64,000 bases of DNA from Molossus alvarezi (Eukaryota > Chordata > Mammalia > Chiroptera > Molossidae): contig JBAWUJ010000092.1 of the NCBI GenBank assembly GCA_037176705.1, forward strand, positions 62,001 through 126,000, written 5' to 3'. Of this stretch, positions 34,915 to 46,099 are shown piece by piece. Below the pieces are notes generated by a model that saw nothing but the letters and a program-made list of their open reading frames with translations, made no database searches and had not been told where the DNA came from. A program made the translations under genes and the position numbers. Positions within the stretch are counted from its first letter, which is position 1. The number at the start of each line of letters is the position of its first letter.

Positions 34915-35085
34915 AGAAAGCAGTATGAGCAGTGGTTAGGAGCCAGTGGTTGTGGGCAAGTTACCCAACCTTTCCTGACTTCCTTTCCTCATCCATAAAA
35001 TGGAATATAACCCCCCTCTTAGGGTTACTGGGAGGGTTAAATTAATGTATATTTAGTGCCTGGAAAACTAAGCTTACTCATCTCT
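34915..35085 (+). repeat. MIR
   Basis: TGGGCAAGTTACCCAACCTT, CATCCATAAAATGGAATATA. Confidence 0.8.
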
Positions 35086-35574
35086 CGGCTTCAGATTTCT
35101 CATCTATGCAAGAGGTCTATGTGGTAGCCGACCTCCGAGGTGGCCCTGCCTCCTGGTATCCAAACCTTTCTGTAGTCCCCTCCCACTCTGTACCAGGGAT
35201 GGTCTGCATGACCAATAGAACATGGCAGGGGTGATGTATGTTTCCAATATCAGGTTATCAAAGTCTGTGATCCCCCCCACCATAGTTGCTTTCTCAGGTC
35301 ACTCGCTCTGGGAAAAGCCAGATGTCATGTCATGAGCAACCCTCTGGAGAGGTCCAGGGGGAGGAAGGGAAGCCTCAGTCAACCACACGGAAGTTGGCTT
35401 GGAAGGGGATCCTCCATCCCCACAGTCCTCAAATGACTGGTGAGAGACCCTGAGCCAGCAGCAGCCAGCTCAGCCACTCCGGGATTCCTATCCCACACAA
35501 ACGTGAGACAGTGTTTTGTTTTAAGCCCCTAAATTTTGGAGCATTTGTTATGCAGCAATAGATAACTATAACTG

Positions 35575-35700
35575 TTATGGAGCATAATACCCACTTTGCA
35601 GGGTCATTGTGATGTTTAGAAACAAAGTATGTAAAGCACCTAAGTGTGGGGTCTGTTATATATGAGTTACTCAATAAATGTCTATTATTATTAGCATTGC
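35575..35700 (+). repeat. MIR 3' half
   Basis: CACTTTGCAGGGTCATTGTG, then AGTTACTCAATAAATGTCTA. Confidence 0.75.
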
Positions 35701-36613
35701 CACAGATTAGGGGACACTATCAAGGATCACACAAGAAACTGGAGTTACTATTCAAAGTATCAGAGGTTTAAGAAAACTGATCAGTTTCAGGTTACTGAAT
35801 CCTAAGGATTGGAGGATGAGGTAGGGAAGCTTCCATCTTAAAGTTGAGAAGTACTGCTTGTTACTGAGATGGGGCAAGCCCTGATCATGGTGAACAGGTT
35901 AGGCCATAGGTCATAGGTGAAAGGGCACCTTCTCATGCAGGGAGGAGCCACTGCAGGCCATAATGTTGCTACTCCCATCCCCTCAACACTCCTAACTTTA
36001 CCTTCATGGACTTAGAGCTTACAAAACTTGGGGAAAGACAAAGGCAGTTTTAGGTAATCCCTACTTAGACCAGAGGGTGCTTTGGAGAAAGAACAAGGCC
36101 ATGAAAATATTTTTACTTTTTGTACCTGACTTTTGTGGTTTTAACATAATTGCCTAGATGGGGTTTGTTTACATACTGCTTAGGACATGATTTGCTTTAT
36201 CCATTTGAAGGCTGAAGAAACTGGTCCTTGGAGGGACTTGGACTACTTGAACCTCAGGGCCAGTAGTATGAATGCATGTGTGGAGGGGATACGAGTTAAG
36301 GCCACAGAACCGTCTGTGGCATCTTTCTTCAAGTTTACAAAATTCTCAGCCCTTAATTTTTTAATTATTGCTTTCTCTCTGTTATCTTTAGTCTCTACTA
36401 GAACACCTAGGTTTATGTTGTAGCTTCTCATTCTATCCTCCTGTCTCCCAACTTCCTTTTCATGTCTCCATCTCTTTGTTTTCTCCAGTCTGCATTGTGG
36501 CTTATTTCCTCAGATCCAGCATCTAATTCATTAATTTTCTCTTTAGTTATCTCTGTGGTATTAAGGCCAAATTTTTCAAAAATTTATTTTGTTTTCTAGG
36601 ATTTCTATTTACT

Positions 36614-36656
36614 TTTTTTTTTATATCTAACTGATCAGGTTAGATATAAAAAAAAA
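36614..36656. repeat. Perfect AT-rich hairpin
   Basis: Two 18-nt arms (36614-36631 and 36639-36656) of T9-ATATCTAAC and its exact complement around the loop TGATCAG. Confidence 0.95.
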
Positions 36657-36938
36657 CGGTGCTGAAGGTGTATCTGAGGATGTGTCTGCTAACAGACATG
36701 ACGGAGTGAGATCAAATGACTGACATTCAGGTTTTCCCCTTGGTCATTTATGTTCTCAGGTGAATAACCCTGCAGCCCCCAGCCTTCCCCAGAGTTCATT
36801 TTCAACTATTTCCCAACCCCATCTCCTATCTTCTCTGTATTTGCCATTGTTGACTCCAGTCCCCAGCTCTGATCCCAGAGTGGAGTGGGAGGGAGAAGTG
36901 AGGTCAAGAGGGGCCGCACAGGTTGGATAGGGGTTTAC

Positions 36939-37078
36939 CTGGGGCCTCGGTTGCCCGGTGACAAGGCACTGCAGCACGAGGGGGTCACCCTCATGGATGG
37001 TGTAGACGCGCTCACTGATGTTGTCCTCTTTCACCACACATACCTGGCCTACGTGGATGATCTGGGCCTGGGCTGGGG
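36939..37078 (-). CDS. MDGA1: MDGA1 exon 2 (N-terminus of mature protein, first half of Ig1)
   Basis: This 140-nt exon encodes 46 codons after two phase-1 bases. Its acceptor is CTTTGCAG and its donor is CAG|GTAAAC. The product begins PAQAQIIHVGQ and ends VTGQPRPQ. The first Ig1 cysteine is in the LQCLV motif and an N-glycosylation-type NIS site lies upstream. The frame is fully open. Compared with human MDGA1 as I recall it there are a handful of substitutions, including R to H in the TIREG segment. Exon 1 (signal peptide) should supply the first base of the split alanine codon but is not in the window. Confidence 0.93.
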
Positions 37079-38989
37079 CTGCAAAGAGCAGGAGGTTTAG
37101 ACGAGAGGCACCAGGGCTAGAAGGGGTCTGAGACTCCCTCCTAAATATGCCAGAGGGAGGGATCATCCCAGACCTCCCCAGGTCATTCTTCAGAGGCCTG
37201 ACCCCATTGAGCTCAAGAAAGAATCCTCCCAGAACCCCTAGGCCAGAACCAGAGAGGCCAGGAACTCAGGAGAGGGGCAATTCTTCCCCATCCCACCTCC
37301 CTTGCAAGAGGTCTGTGCTTGTCAGTGAGCTGATGAGTGTGCAGGGCTTTGTAATCCATGCAGACTGTTTGTCACTCAGTGAGCACAGTTGTCTCAGCAG
37401 CCCCTGCAGTGGAGGCTGTGGCGCTCCACCCAGCTTCCTGCAGCTGGCCGGGCTTCCATCCCCAGATTCTCTGAGTAACAGCTGCTGGGTGCACAGACCT
37501 CTTTCCCCAGGGAATTGCCCTTAGCCAGTGGGAGCTGCCTGGGCCAGAAATGCCCAGGAGGTCACCTCTTCCGCAGTATAGACACCCATCTGCTGGTGCA
37601 AATGCTCAGCCCTCTTCCCTCAAGATGGGATGGCTGTGGTGCTGTTCACACTCCAGACTCCCACCCTGGACTCCCAGACCCCCGGGAACAGGCTGTCAGA
37701 CTAACCACATTTTTGCCCAGTTTCTTCCCTCACCCCCTTAGTTCCTCCTGAGAGCATTTTCTCTGCAAATCACTTGCCTGAACTGTACCCACCCCCAACC
37801 ATCCCAGGCTCTACTTCTAGGGAGTTTAACCTGCAATTCCCCCAACCCCACAGACTACCTGTGTCAGCCTCTTCTCCAAGGGACAGAAGTTCTCCTAAGG
37901 AACCCAGATGTTCTAAAAAAAAAAAACTGGCTGCTCCCTGACCTCTCTCCAAGTGCACAGGGCTGGGGGAACTCAGAGGGAAAATGACACAGCCCCACTG
38001 TCCTAAAGGCAAACCATCCCCCATCCCACAAATGCTTGGACTCTGGGAAGGAGAGTAAAGCCCCCAAGTTCACACCTGTCTGCTCAGTTGATGGTGGAGA
38101 GAGTGGAGGTGGGAGAGCTGATCAGGGCATGAGGGACATGGGGAGTGAACACAGTTCTGGCCCTAAAGAGGTGCACAGAGGTGAGCTAAAACCTGTACAT
38201 AAAACGTGTAACTCCCCCTAGGAAGTGCCCCACGACTGACCTGCACAATCCCTCCTTTGGTATTGGTCTCTCCCCCAGCACAGCAACAGCATATCAGTCT
38301 GTGTGTCTATCAGATTCAGGGTGCTGTCTTTCTGCCCACCAGACTGTGAACTCCTACTTGATGAGCCACTTCCAGTGGCTGACTTCTCCCACGTGTACAC
38401 ACTCCTCTGGAGGAGGGCTGGCTAGCACAGCCTACCCAGACCCCCTTGACCTTGGCATTTCAGTGCGTCCATCATCCCACCTCCCACCCCCCCACCCAGT
38501 TTCATTAGCATGAGTTAGCCTGCCCCACTTCACTCCCCCTGGAACATCTGGAACTGTTCCTGACCCTGAACCAACAGAAACCCACACCGAGTCACAGGCC
38601 CCAAGAGGCTCTGTCCCACTTAACCTCAACCCTCCCCGCCACACAGCCCAGGGCAGCTCTGCCAGCAGCAGCAGCAGCTTCTGACTCCAAAGGCAACCAG
38701 GCAGGGGCCTGTGTCAAGAGGCACCCCAACATAATCCCTTCATTCAGTCTGTGGAACAGCAAAGGCTTCGAGCCGCCGGGTGCTGGGTGCTGGAGAGGCT
38801 ATCAGGAAATGCAAACAAGGGCCGGCTCTGAAAGGGCATTTCAAGAGACTCACAAAGAGCCAGGAAACAGAAAGGAACAGGGTGACTTTCCAGTGTGCTG
38901 AGTGCTAAGACAACTCAAAAGCAGGGTATGTGGCAGGAACAGTGGGCAGAGGAGAGACCTGTGTTAGATGGAAAGAGCTGACAATCTGA

Positions 38990-39165
38990 GGTGAATTCCT
39001 GGCGCTGCAACCTACTCGCTGTGTGACAATGGGCAAGTTGCTTATCTCTCTGAGCCTCAGCCTCTTCATCTGTAAAATGGGAACAATGATGCCTTCTCCC
39101 AGGGCTCGTGTGAGGGGTAAACCATCTGGCAAACAGTAGGTGTGTATGTGCTCTCTCACTAGATG
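38990..39165 (+). repeat. MIR
   Basis: GTGTGACAATGGGCAAGTTG, CTCTTCATCTGTAAAATGGG. Confidence 0.88.
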
Positions 39166-39399
39166 GCAGCTCCTGAGACAATCAAATGGAGTGAGAGAAG
39201 GGGAGGAGAGCCCCCTCTGTGGCCCCCTGTACATTCCAGGGGTGGAAACACTGGAAGCAAACATTAAACTGGTGGGAATGTTTCATGAATATGGTCAAGA
39301 TTCATGTTGAGGGCTGTGCAGGGCTTCAGAGGGCTTGAAAAACGGGGCGGGGGGGAGTGGGGCACTGAGCACCCCTCTTGCCACAGCCCACTCCTAGCT

Positions 39400-39545
39400 T
39401 GCAGTGAGTTATTTTGTGACTTTCAGCAACATCCTTAAGCCTTAGTTTTCTCAGTTGTGAAATGGGGTTGTTGTGAGGAATAAATACGTAAACTCGGATA
39501 AAGTGTTTAAAACTGGGTCTGGCGCACAGTGAGCAATCTCAGCAT
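39400..39545 (+). repeat. MIR
   Basis: CTTAGTTTTCTCAGTTGTGA, then AATGGGGTTGTTGTGAGGAA. Confidence 0.85.
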
Positions 39546-40301
39546 GTCGGCCAACATTTTCTTCTATAAATGACCCTGCGCTCCTCTCAGGACCCCCTCC
39601 CAGGCCCCCCTCCCAGGCCCTGATGCCCTTTGCAATGACAGGACCCTGGCTTTCCTGCCACAGATGAAGAGGGCTGGTGCATTCCTGGGCTCCACTGTAC
39701 ATTTGCAAGCTCCTCGCCTCTGTTCCGAGAGGCAGAAAGGGCAAGCTCTGTTTAGTCTCCTTTGGCAGGGAAGAAAACGGAGGCCTAGAGAAGAAAATGC
39801 CCACGTCACTCACTGACACAGGACAGCAGCACAGCTAGGACTTCCACCCGGCAGCTTGGATCTCAGTTCACCGGCCCACTCATCCTCGGACTCCCCCACC
39901 CTGCCTCGTGTCGCCAGGGGAGCCTGTCACAGCACATCTCCAGGCCACATGGGATCGTCGGCTCTGACTATCCGGGTCTGGGCCTCAGAGTCTGTATTTG
40001 TAACCGGCTCCCAGGAGCTTCAGGGGCTCTGCAGGGTTTGATTGTCCCTGCTTGATATCACGTTGGTGGACAGAAACAGGACAGGATTTTGGAACCAAGC
40101 TGTTTCCCTGCCTAGGGTCTATAAGACTTTTCCTAGTTCACTCTCTGTGCTGTATTGATAAACCCTCATGAGAAAAGAAAAACCGTGCCCCCCAACCTCT
40201 GTGCTATGACACGTTCATCGATAGTCCACTGCCAAATAAGGACACTGCCTCTTCTTTCCTCGGAGAGTCTCAGCACACAAAAGTATATTATCAAAGGCTC
40301 T

Positions 40302-40542
40302 AGCCCTGGCCGGTTTGGCTCAGCGGTTAGAGCGTCGGCCTGCGGTCCTGAGAGACCCGGGTTCGGTTCCCGCTAAGGGCATGTACCTCGGTTGCAGTTT
40401 GTCCCCGGCCCTGGTTGGTCGTGCGGGTGGCAGCCACTCGATGTGTCCCTTTCACATCGATGTTTCTCTCTCTCTTCCTCTCTCCCCCTCCCACTCTACC
40501 TGAACAAAAAATGGAAAAATGTCCTCAGGTGAGGATAAAAAA

Positions 40543-40573
<31 letters not shown>
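40302..40573 (+). repeat. VES SINE, full length, least diverged copy
   Basis: Head AGCCCTGGCCGGTTTGGCTC with intact A-box (TGGCTCAGCGGTTAG) and B-box (GGTTCGGTTCC), body, TGAGGAT tail and a long A-run. Perfect 9-bp duplication AAAGGCTCT at 40293-40301 and 40574-40582. Confidence 0.95.
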
Positions 40574-40579
<6 letters not shown>

Positions 40580-41554
40580 TCTGAAAAGTCCTGCAATAAA
40601 CACACCAGTTAACTCGGTTCAATCCAATGCTTTCCAAATGTATTTGACCATAATGCTGTTTCTTCACAAAGTATCTCTTAACATGTTGAGAGACAGAAGT
40701 GTTGTATATAACAAGTGGAGAATTCGATGCTCAATACAAAATTAAGGTTGTGAAGTCAAGTAACACTCCCTCCCCTCGCCAACACACACACACCAGTCCC
40801 TTGGCTGAGAATATCAAGTGGGATAAGAGATGTCACCCAAGGGGCAATATCATCATGAAGATGGCTGAGGCAAGAATAGTGAGCCCCTAGCAGAGTGCTT
40901 CTGGCCAATCAGCTCACTCCTTTCTTCCCCTAAAAGTAGACACATCAAATTGTAGGTGGGTGTGGGGACTGCCCGCACCCAGCAGGCCCAGTGAGGAAGC
41001 CACAGACGCAAGGCTCACGTGAAGGCTAATTCCAACTTGCCCATTGGGCTTCCAAAGAGAATTCTCACCAAAACCTAGAAGGGGAATTTAACACGGACCC
41101 CACCACCCAACAAGAGTGTTTTCTCCTGGCTGCTAGCCAAGGGGCAGGGGTGCTGTCAAATGCATGAGGGTGAACAGCACACTCAGAGCCAAATAAGGCA
41201 GCAGAGCAAAATGCAGGGGAACCTGAATTAAAGCCCCATCAGCTTTCCTCCCACCCCACATTTGAAAAGGTCAATCATATCCAAGTGGGGTAGTGTCCTG
41301 CTCCCTGCTCCTGACTCCTTCAGGGGAAGTGTGTCTGCAAGCCAAGCCTGGAAACTTCCAAAAGAGCAGAGTGGGGGATGGGCAAGGAGAAAAGGAGAAG
41401 GGGGACTGCAGACTGCTCCACCTAGAGACTGTTCTATCTGCCCCATTGCCAGGACGCAGGGCAAGTACCACACCCTAACCGCCTCCCGCCAGCATCACTG
41501 AGGGTTCTGGGCCAGGCAGTATGCAATCAAGACCTGTTTGGTTCCAGCTTCCAT

Positions 41555-41690
41555 CAGTCACGCAATAAATCCTGTAAGTGCGAGGGGCTGAGCTTGGCTC
41601 TGGGGTCTGGACATGATGGCACCAAGCCCTGCCCTAGGGAAGGGTACAGTCTATAAGAGCTGGGACAAAGGCTTGCAGAGCAGCAGACAG
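41555..41690 (-). repeat. L2 fragment
   Basis: Antisense L2-like: CCAAGCCCTGCCCTAGGGAA, then GTACAGTCTATAAGAGC. Confidence 0.5.
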
Positions 41691-42438
41691 AAAGTAGGGA
41701 GGGACTGCTGTGAGCTGGAGTTATGTCTCAGGTCTCCCCACCTCATAATATAGATTAAGTTGCCCAAGGATGCCCGGCTATTTGGGGGTCTGTCTGACTC
41801 TCTGACTTTTGTGCCCAGCCCCATGCATTTCCAGTTCCAGAGTGTTCACACAGTGCTGAGGACACACAAAACTGAGTCATCAGTGGGACAGTCCCAGGAA
41901 GCATCCTTCAAAACCACTCCTTTCCTACCCTCCCAGCTCCTAGTACACACATGTTTACCGATTCTTTTATGCATGTAATGCAAATGGACACTTAATAATT
42001 TAGTGGGGTTAATAGTACTGAAATATGAACAGGCTTTTCTCTTTTAATTAGCTGCTCAGAGAATGGCGGCTGGGGTCTAGGAGGAGGCCCTCTGGGCAGG
42101 TGCCTGACCAGCCCTGCTTGGGCCTCCTTCTGCCAGGGATGGTGCTTATGCACCTCTCCTGTGGGCTGTCAACCATGGACAAGCCCTGCCCTCTGCGCTC
42201 TCCACAGTGGGGGTTTGCCCTGCCCTCCACAACATACTGGCTTAGGAGCTGGCTGAGCCTGTCCTCTGCTCAAGAGCACTCCAAGTCTGGGGGAGGCCAA
42301 TTCTATAATCAGAAAACCAATCTGACACAGTCCCACCCACCCTGCACCATCTCCTCTGGCTCTGTCTTCATGCCGGTCATCTAGAGGGGACACACAGCAC
42401 ACTCTGCCCTGTCCACCTCTGGACATCCTCTTAGTTTG

Positions 42439-42600
42439 AAAGGCTGGGAGCGAGAGGGAGGATGGAGAGAAAACTGTCTTGGACCAAGGCCTTAGGTCAT
42501 TAGGCCTTAGGTCATTAGGCCTAAGGTCTTAGGTCATTAGGCCTTGGTCCAAGACAGTTTCCTCTCCATCCTCCCTCTTGCTCCCGGCCTCCCAACCTTT
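42439..42600. repeat. 160-bp near-perfect foldback with repeat-filled loop
   Basis: Arms at about 42443-42491 and 42540-42590 are reverse complements with about three mismatches in 50 (core GAGGGAGGATGGAGAG and ACTGTCTTGGACCAAGGCC). The loop has three to four copies of a 14-15-bp unit, CTTAGGTCATTAGGC. Not a repeat family I recognise. Confidence 0.93.
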
Positions 42601-42644
42601 CCAAGGGCACATGCAGCCACCTGTCAATGTGCCACCGATCCACA

Positions 42645-42765
42645 AATTTCTCTGTAATATTTTCTGAGCACCTATTACATGAACTGCCCTGCCCTCAGCA
42701 CTGGGGTGCAGAGCCCAGAGTGGCCCAGCCCTCTCCCTGAAGAAGCTCTGCCCTCCCCTCGCTGC
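42645..42765 (-). repeat. L2 fragment
   Basis: Antisense: TTTTCTGAGCACCTATTACA, then CCCTCAGCACTGGGGTGCAG. Confidence 0.6.
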
Positions 42766-43489
42766 AGACCACATTCAAGCCTGCTCTCCCCCACAAGGGC
42801 TTCTTTGCTCATCAAAATCAAAGCCCTATTCAGCTGACCTCCCCTTTGGCTGTAAAAATCTCTCTGCAGCCTGAGTGTATGTGTCGCTGACCTCCGGTAC
42901 AAGGGTGCTGTCACTGAGGGTGGAGAGCAGGCTGACACCCTGTCACCATATGGAGCACAGAGCCTGGCTGTGCTCCTGTAGGCAGATGCAGGGCCTGCTG
43001 CTGCATGTCCAACCTGCTGCCATGGGCTGGGTGGGGCCCATCTGCATGGCCGGGCACTCCTGGAAGCCCTCCTCTGCCAAAAGTGGTGGCCAGTCCACCT
43101 GTGCTCCCGTCCCTAAGGATGTTGGGCACCACTGCACCCACATCAAAAGGCACAGGGTTTTGAGAATGCCAGGTATGCTCACAGACTCTCATGTTCGAGC
43201 ATCAATGGGAGTCTCATCTGCACACCACACATAGAAATGCAGGGTATCAGGACAGGCCACCAGGGAGCCGTGCCAACGAGGACTCTGAGCGAAAATGTAA
43301 AGGGACTTTCTCCCTGGTGGGCCCCAGAAAACCTGGATCTAAACTCTCAACAATGAGGGGACTTACGGCAGCTCGAACCAGGGCAGGCAAGGCACTTGGG
43401 AAGAGGGCAGAAGGGCGCACGCCTCAGTCAGGCATTCGGTCTGAAGGGCTGCCCAGATGTTTGGTGGGAGGGGCAGGAGGTAGGGCTCT

Positions 43490-43695
43490 AGCTCTCACCT
43501 ACTAGGTGACCTTAGGCAAGTCATTTATTTAACTTCTTGAAGCCTTAGTTTCTTCATCTGCTAAATGGGGATAATACTACATCCGAGGCTATAGTGGTAA
43601 TAACTTCTGAATTCTGTGGAATAAATAAGATAATGTACATTAGGTACAGAGTACAATGACTATTATATAGTAGACGCTCAATCAATTTCAGTTCC
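43490..43695 (+). repeat. MIR
   Basis: GTGACCTTAGGCAAGTCATT, CTTCATCTGCTAAATGGGGA, GACGCTCAATCAATTTC. Confidence 0.88.
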
Positions 43696-44214
43696 CTTTC
43701 CACTTGATAATATCCCTGGGACCCTTTGGGAGCCTGTTCCAAGGGCCTGTGAGAGGAAAGTATAGGACTGAATGAGGAGGTCTACTTTGGGGGGATGCCA
43801 AGAACAGTAATCCTGAGAGACTAGAACATCAGGGTGGGCTGAAAGCGTAGTCACTGGGAGGAAAGCTCTCCCCAGGAGGACATGCAGGGTGATGGTAGGA
43901 GAGAGACTCTACCCATTAAGGCAGAGAATAGCCTCTGGAACCCAGGACCTGAGCCTGCTTGACCTAGGTATTTGGGGCCCATGGACACTGGGTTACTCAT
44001 GTAAATGTTCTTGCCTGGGTCCCAGCTACCCAGACCCACCAAGCTCTGCTGGTCCTGGGGACTCATCACTGCAGTTCACTTGGCCCTGGGCCCTGACAGC
44101 AACCCAGACCAGGTACAACCAAACGCCCATGTGCCAAAGAATACCTGCCAACTCAAGTCCATGGGAGGAGCAGGGCTGGGGGAGACACAGCTGTGGGCTT
44201 GGGGTCCTCATCTA

Positions 44215-44395
44215 GGCTTTGCATACTTGCTCTGTGGTCTGGGACAAATCATTTAACCCTCTAGTCTAGAGCCTCAGCTCCCTGACTGTAAAATGGGCAT
44301 AAGAGTGTTTCCTGTTGTGAGTGTTAAATACTGTAAGAACGGGATCTACCATGCACAGCATGGCTGCCTCGTAGATGCTCCAGAAATAGTTAGAA
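44215..44395 (+). repeat. MIR
   Basis: GGTCTGGGACAAATCATTTA, CTGACTGTAAAATGGGCATA. Confidence 0.82.
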
Positions 44396-46099
44396 GGAAG
44401 CAGAATGAGACCAAACTCATACCTCAGGTGTGTCCACCATGAGAAGGTGCCCAGAGTCTGAGAGCATCACTGCTGTGTCCAATGAAAACCCTGAGAACCC
44501 CAAGAACCCCGGGTGACCCTGTCCCTAGGAGCCTGAAGGTCCAGTGTACCTGTGACCAACACTAGGATGGGGCACATCTTGGGTGGGGCTAGAGACAATG
44601 GCCAAGTCCAGTCCTGGACCAGGGAATAAAGGAAGCAGTGGCTTTGCTGAAGCAAAGAACCCCAAAGCCCCAGTGGCTTCCACTGGGCCCTTGAAGGTAT
44701 GAGGCACAGCCTGGCTGTGGGAGTTGAAGAGAAACAGGGCTGAGGCGAGACATAGGGCTGAGGCACTGGATTTGGGCTGAAATGAACACCTGGGGACCCT
44801 GAGCCCTCAGAAAGAAAGGGACAGTGGCAGGTGGGTGGGAGTCCTGTCCCACTGACTGAAGGCTCTACTCCAGCACTGAACTTGACTCAACCCAAGTTCG
44901 TCACACACAACAGAGACCGATGAGAACAGGCTCCTTGTCTTAGATGAGATGACGTACCAGAAAGTGACATGTAAACTGTAAAGTTCTGCACAGATCAGGT
45001 ATCATTAGGAGCTGAAAGACCCAATGTAGCTTCCAGAACTGAAAATGGAAGTTAGGAATCAGGCCAGTATGCACCTATCAAACCAATAAAAATAAATTAA
45101 AATAAAAAAAAATCCACTGTGGCTGGGCTGTGTGCAAGCCTGGCTGAAACCTTGGGCAGCACAGCCTGGCAGTGCGGAATGAGGGCCACAGGGCTGTGCC
45201 AGTCCTGTGACACACCAGGCTCTCTCCCTTTGGGGAATCAGCCCCAAGGAAATCATTTAAAAGGCAAAAGTAATTCACATAAGCATATTCACGGCAGGGC
45301 TATCTAGAAGAAAGGGGAGTTGGCATCTGCCCAGATGTCCAGCAGATGGAGAAATGGTGACCAAACTCCAATGCATCAATGCAGTGGGTACCCTGAGGCC
45401 ATTGAAGTGACAGGTCTGAGGGCTCAGTCAATACCAGGAGACCTGTGTAGGAGATAAAGTCAACCCTGAAAGCAGAACGGGCCACTGTTTACTGCTATGT
45501 AAAAACATTGACAGGTAGGTATAAGCAGGAAATTTAGAATAAATGGTTGATGTTCGATGTCACTGGGTTCCTTTATTTTTTTTTTTTTTTTTGTGAGTAA
45601 CAATAACTATAACAACCCTGAAAACAAAATCAATCTTGCATCTTGAGAGCAGGTGGGGCCTTAGATCCCAGGACAGAGGGCAGGGGAGGGAAGGACAGTA
45701 TTTCTGGGGAGTCTACCACCACCAGACAGAACTATGATCCCCTCTTCCAGGCCCCTAGCGTTCCCTGGGCACCACCCCACCCAGCAGTGGGGGGGGGCTT
45801 ATGGGGGCTGCAACTTGATTGCTTAAAACTTCTTAAAGCTGCCTCTGCAGAGTTCCTCCAGCCCAGGCCTTGATCCCAACTCAGGAGGCAGGAAGAAAGT
45901 CTAAACCAGGGAGCCAGATATGACGCCCTGATTAGCTTTATGCTTCTCTTCAACCATTGACCTCAGGAGGACAGCCCTTAGGCCCCCAACACTCCCAAGG
46001 CCTGAGAGCCACTCCTCGCCCACCCATCAGTGAAAACATACTGTCCCCTGCTGACTGTCAGCAGAAACCTAGGAGCCTCCTGACCTCTCCTTCCACACC

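Larger units (their letters stand above)
14205..37078 (-). pseudogene. MDGA1: MDGA1, exons 2-17, unprocessed pseudogene
   Basis: MDGA1 is a GPI-anchored neuronal surface protein. Its Ig1-Ig2 region binds neuroligins (chiefly neuroligin-2) and blocks neurexin, which restrains synapse formation. Sixteen exons on the minus strand align in order with the family: six Ig domains, one fibronectin III, one MAM domain and a hydrophobic GPI tail ending AIFLLALQR. All introns are in place, and every splice dinucleotide except the last acceptor is canonical. Ten exons are fully open. Exons 5, 6, 8, 9, 14 and 17 each carry at least one inactivating change: two stops, three exons with lengths off by non-multiples of three, and one dead acceptor. 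Because lesions are of several independent kinds, sequencing error is unlikely. Comparison with human MDGA1 is from memory. A functional second copy elsewhere cannot be excluded. Confidence 0.9.

Noticed and set aside
14205..37078. Processed (retro) pseudogene explanation
   Set aside because: All introns are present with mostly canonical splice sites and no terminal poly(A) tract.
14205..37078. All MDGA1 lesions being sequencing or assembly errors
   Set aside because: Only the C7 insertion is in an error-prone context; substitutions to stops, a 34-nt deletion, a lost splice base and widespread arginine decay do not share an error mechanism. Raw reads would still be decisive.
40302..40390. 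tRNA-like sequence with A and B boxes
   Set aside because: It is the tRNA-derived head of a VES SINE with body, A tail and target duplication, not a tRNA gene.
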